Shown one piece after another: positions 61,361 to 64,000 of a stretch of DNA of 64,000 nt. The notes beneath the pieces were generated by a model. It was given only the letters and a program-made list of their open reading frames with translations. It did no database searches and was not told the origin of the DNA. A program made the position numbers and the translations under genes. Positions within the stretch are counted from its first letter, which is position 1; each line of letters opens with the position of its first letter. This DNA is from Amphibalanus amphitrite. Taxonomy: Eukaryota > Arthropoda > Thecostraca > Balanomorpha > Balanidae. The stretch lies in the NCBI RefSeq assembly GCF_019059575.1, contig NW_024881619.1, positions 930,001 through 994,000 of the forward strand, written 5' to 3'.

Positions 61361-61560
61361 GTCGACATAATTGAAATTATGATCCAATAGGACCATTGTC
61401 TAATTCAATGCCCGATCCAATTGGACATTCATGAATCCAATTGGGTGGATTCTGCTGTCCATTTAGATTTTCCAAAATCCTCTGGACAAAATCTAGTCCA
61501 ATTGGATCTCAAATGGATCCAATTGGATTTCCGAGTGTCCAACTGGACTTATTTACTAGG
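61361..61560. repeat. AATTGG/CCAATT repeat tract, second part
   Basis: Motifs GATCCAATTGGA and TCCAATTGG recur in both orientations, ending TTATTTACTAGGGAGCC. It is probably the same family as 60590-61030, perhaps its other half. Confidence 0.6.
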
Positions 61561-62085
61561 GAGCCCTGCCTGTGCGCCTGTATGCGCCTCTGCCCGCTCG
61601 TGCCTCGCGGCGGATTGGGTCGTGGCCGGCGCTCCGGCCGAGCGGGGCGTGCTGGCGCCGCGGCACTGTTGTCGCTGGAGCCAGGCCACGAAGAGCTCCG
61701 GCGGTTGCCGTGTACCCAGGTGCCTAGGAGGAAACTATCCGGTATGTTACCTTTTTGCTGATATTGTATTCGTTTGGATAAGATGTTCTTGCTTCTAATG
61801 TTTTATGGTTGTGAACGTTTTCATTATCGGTTTTTTTCGTATTTTGTTAAGTTTACTTGTGTGTGACCGGTTTGTGTTGATTTTCAGAAACCGTTTCGTT
61901 TCGTCTCATTTCATTTCGTTTTGTTTAGAATATAAGTTTAAACGAGCGGACAAGACGCGTGTCGGAAGAACACGATCTGGGGCGGCAACACAAGTCATCT
62001 TTCAATTAATCTTTCCCGTCCAGATAGGGATTGGTAAAGGGGCTTGCTCACTTCCCTCCTCATTGACTGGCTCACGTCCCTCCTC
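61561..62085. other. Unassigned sequence
   Basis: A 125-codon frame at 61421-61798 starts in the repeat and shows no motif. Splice-like and T-rich sequences are present, but no supported exon. Confidence 0.3.
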
Positions 62086-62087
62086 AG

Positions 62088-62660
62088 ATGAGGCTTTTAG
62101 CGCTTGGGTCCAGCCACGCTAACACCATGCGGCGGGCGCTAGCAACCGTTGGCCACCGTGAGGGTCATCAAGTGCTGGCGGCGGGGATCGAGGGAGCGCG
62201 CCTGGGGTCCACGAGGGACCGCCGGCGACTGGTGCGGATCGCTGAGGAGGAACGAGCGGAGGCGGTGCTCCTCATCCTTGGCGGCAATGACCTCTGTGCC
62301 AGGGATGTTAATCTTTTTTTAATCTGAGAGAACTAACAAAGCAGCTGATTGAGCTTGGTTATGAGCTGCGCCGGGCTGGCGCCAGAGTTGTGCATTTTTC
62401 GCTAGCTTGCCCTGCCGTGTCGTGCGAAGGGTTCCTCAGCAACTCCATGAGATAAGGATGGCAGCGGCCAATAGGATATGGGCGTCACGTTTTCGCGGTC
62501 CGCCAGTAACATTAATCAATATGCCGGTGGGTGCTGAAATGATAGGACGGGATGGTGTCCACCTATCGGGGAAGAGGCAGCGAGCGGTGCTGAGGGCGGT
62601 TGGAATTATACTTCAAAGGGAAGCCTGTGCCACTCTTGTTTTTATTTCTAGGCGCCCGGG
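62088..62660 (+). pseudogene. SGNH hydrolase-like gene, frameshifted
   Basis: Blocks I, III and V of SGNH esterases occur in order: LLALGSSHANTMRRAL (GSS in place of GDS), EAVLLILGGNDLCARD (GxND), and EMIGRDGVHLSGKRQRAVL (DGVH). The first two share a frame that stops at 62325 after a T-run, and the last is in another frame opened at 62407. Spacing (about 150 residues between I and V) is normal for the fold. The nucleophile serine is preserved but the preceding aspartate is lost. It lies upstream of a gag-like region in the same orientation. Confidence 0.6.
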
Positions 62661-63122
62661 AGGAGAAGGGCAGCATGGACATGATCGGGACGGGGGCAGT
62701 TTCTGGTGGATTCGTAACCACGACTTTTCCTGGATTCTGGTCCAGGACCAGGTGCCTTTTATGTAGGTGAGTAAGTCGTGACCGTTTTTCTGAGGGATGT
62801 CTTAGTTTTAGCTGTCAGTGTTGGCGATTTGTTTTAAGGTTTTACGCGGTAGTGTTCGCGAATGAGTTTGGGTAATTACGCGGAAGGTTTCGGTACAGGC
62901 CCATTCAGCTGTATCTGTTGCTCGAACTATGGAAAGCCGATAACTTCATCACGTTTGTTTTATATTGGACGTCTTTGTCGGTGGATGTTCGTACATGCAC
63001 TACCGTGTTTCCTTTTCCGTTTTTTGGTGGGATATGTTTCCTTGGTTTTAAACAATGTCGGAATGTCTCTCATGCGTTTTTGTCTTGCATTTTGTCTTCT
63101 CTTTTTCTTCCATGGTTGGCAG

Positions 63123-64000
63123 ATGGCACTGCTTCGGAAACGACGCCGGACCGGCGGCGATGAGGACACACCGGCGATCTGGCGCCCACGTCTGGGTCGG
63201 ACCGTTTCTCCGGAACCGGCTCCCGCTCCTGAGGTGATCTCGTCTCAGCAGACGGCTACGTCAGCCGAGGCAGCTCAGACTTCTCGAGACTTGGCCGGCA
63301 TTGCTGGGGCGGATCAACAGGACTTGTAACGCATCATACGGGAGGCAGTGGCCGAGGAAGTGGCCCGGGCAATGCCCAGTATGTTGTTCCATGGGCATGA
63401 TCCAGCCCCCCCCTTTTGTCAGGGGAGATTTCAGGGAGCCAAGTAGGTGGCAGGAAGGAGGTCAATCAGTGGTCTGAGTCACCGTCGCTACGGCAGAAGA
63501 GAAGATTTTGGCCCACAAATACGTAGACATGAAAGCGCTGCTGGGCTCCCACGAACTCCCGGTTGCTGGCGAGGAGGAGTAGCTCATGGTGGCTGAGGAT
63601 GGGAGGATAACATGTGGGGCACGTCAGGGGCAGCTAGGTCAGTCACCCTGTGGGCAAAGGCTTTCGCCCGTTGCGCCACGGTGTACAACTCGGAATATCC
63701 GGAGGAGGCGGCCAGCCTTTTCGGTTATATGTCCACAGTGCTCCTCAACTTGTGTGGCCAGGGCCTTGGCACGGCATGAAAGGACTATGACGAGTCTTTC
63801 CGTAAGGCTAGGGAGCTGGACCCAAGCCTGTACCCGTGGCACCGCTCGTCCCCTACCATCTGGATGGCGTCTGTCGCGCGGGGGCTAGGTCCCGCACCCA
63901 TGAGCGCGGGAAGGCAGCTCAGCCGACCCCGGCGCGGCGGCAGTCTGACTATCAGCACTGCTTTGGTTTCAAATCCATGCAGGACTGTCTGCAACCCAGC
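63123..64000 (+). pseudogene. Retroelement gag-like region, runs off the window
   Basis: After an acceptor-like TTGGCAG, the frame from 63123 encodes a basic start (MALLRKRRRTGG), a Pro/Ala-rich stretch, and a stop at 63329. It continues past the stop as IIREAVAEEVARAMPSM. Further frames hold YDESFRKARELDPSLYPW (about 63784-63840) and CFGFKSMQDC at the window edge, which could start a zinc-knuckle. This resembles gag proteins of DIRS/Ngaro-like invertebrate retroelements, but the rest is outside the window. Confidence 0.4.

Overview
This window reads as a repeat-dense invertebrate nuclear genome, most likely an arthropod and possibly a crustacean. The evidence is an intron-bearing carbohydrate-sulfotransferase-like gene, BEL/Pao, Ty3/gypsy, Helitron, P-like and CACTA-like transposon remnants, an RNase-H-bearing non-LTR retrotransposon, and many miniature inverted-repeat elements (MITEs). 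The taxon is inferred from element content only. There is no prokaryotic signature: no operons and no Shine-Dalgarno-ordered ORFs.

Layout. 1-11.1 kb: the only clear host sequence. Five phase-compatible exons (3067-9967, +) encode the C-terminal 260 residues of a sulfotransferase, followed by a poly(A) signal. Its introns are full of MITEs, including two copies of an AGGTCA-rich family. Facing it is a small secreted PAN/apple-like protein gene (10701-11057, -). 11.1-13.6 kb: 127-bp tandem repeats carrying an 18-bp palindrome. 13.6-18.4 kb: a BEL/Pao element with two 761-bp LTRs, a 5-bp target duplication and an intact gag-protease ORF but no reverse transcriptase or integrase. 19.2-21.4 kb: the N-terminal part of a Helitron protein carrying a 57-bp x about 20 in-frame minisatellite. 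21.7-28.1 kb: gypsy gag, RNase H-integrase linker and integrase remnants, an SGNH-hydrolase fragment, a hAT-type MITE, and a large insertion that splits the gypsy pol. 28.4-32.8 kb: a MITE family with TA target sites; one member, itself carrying a 591-bp foldback element, interrupts a tyrosine-recombinase-like ORF. 33-37.4 kb: mostly unassigned, with tandem duplications and a long hairpin.

37.4-44.9 kb: an intact BEL/Pao element (407-bp LTRs, 1859-codon gag-pol) inserted in a 5'-truncated non-LTR element. 45.9-48.0 kb: a collapsed gypsy element, then the C-terminal part of an RT element with a nuclease-like domain. 48.0-56.85 kb: an inverted-repeat element with tRNA-like sequences in both arms, into which a complete 6.8-kb non-LTR retrotransposon inserted (15-bp target duplication, two intact ORFs, repeated 5'-UTR monomers). 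57.8-60 kb: abutting remnants of a P/THAP-type transposase, an unclassified reverse transcriptase and a CACTA-type protein. 60-64 kb: tandem duplications, BamHI/EcoRV-like AATTGG repeats, a 163-bp hAT-type MITE, and an SGNH-hydrolase plus gag-like pair running off the right edge.

Three points stand out. Degenerate SGNH-hydrolase fragments recur three times next to retroelement genes. An AGGTCA-rich MITE family disperses nuclear-receptor-like half-sites. The nested insertions give a clear relative chronology. All family calls are from motif reading, without database searches.
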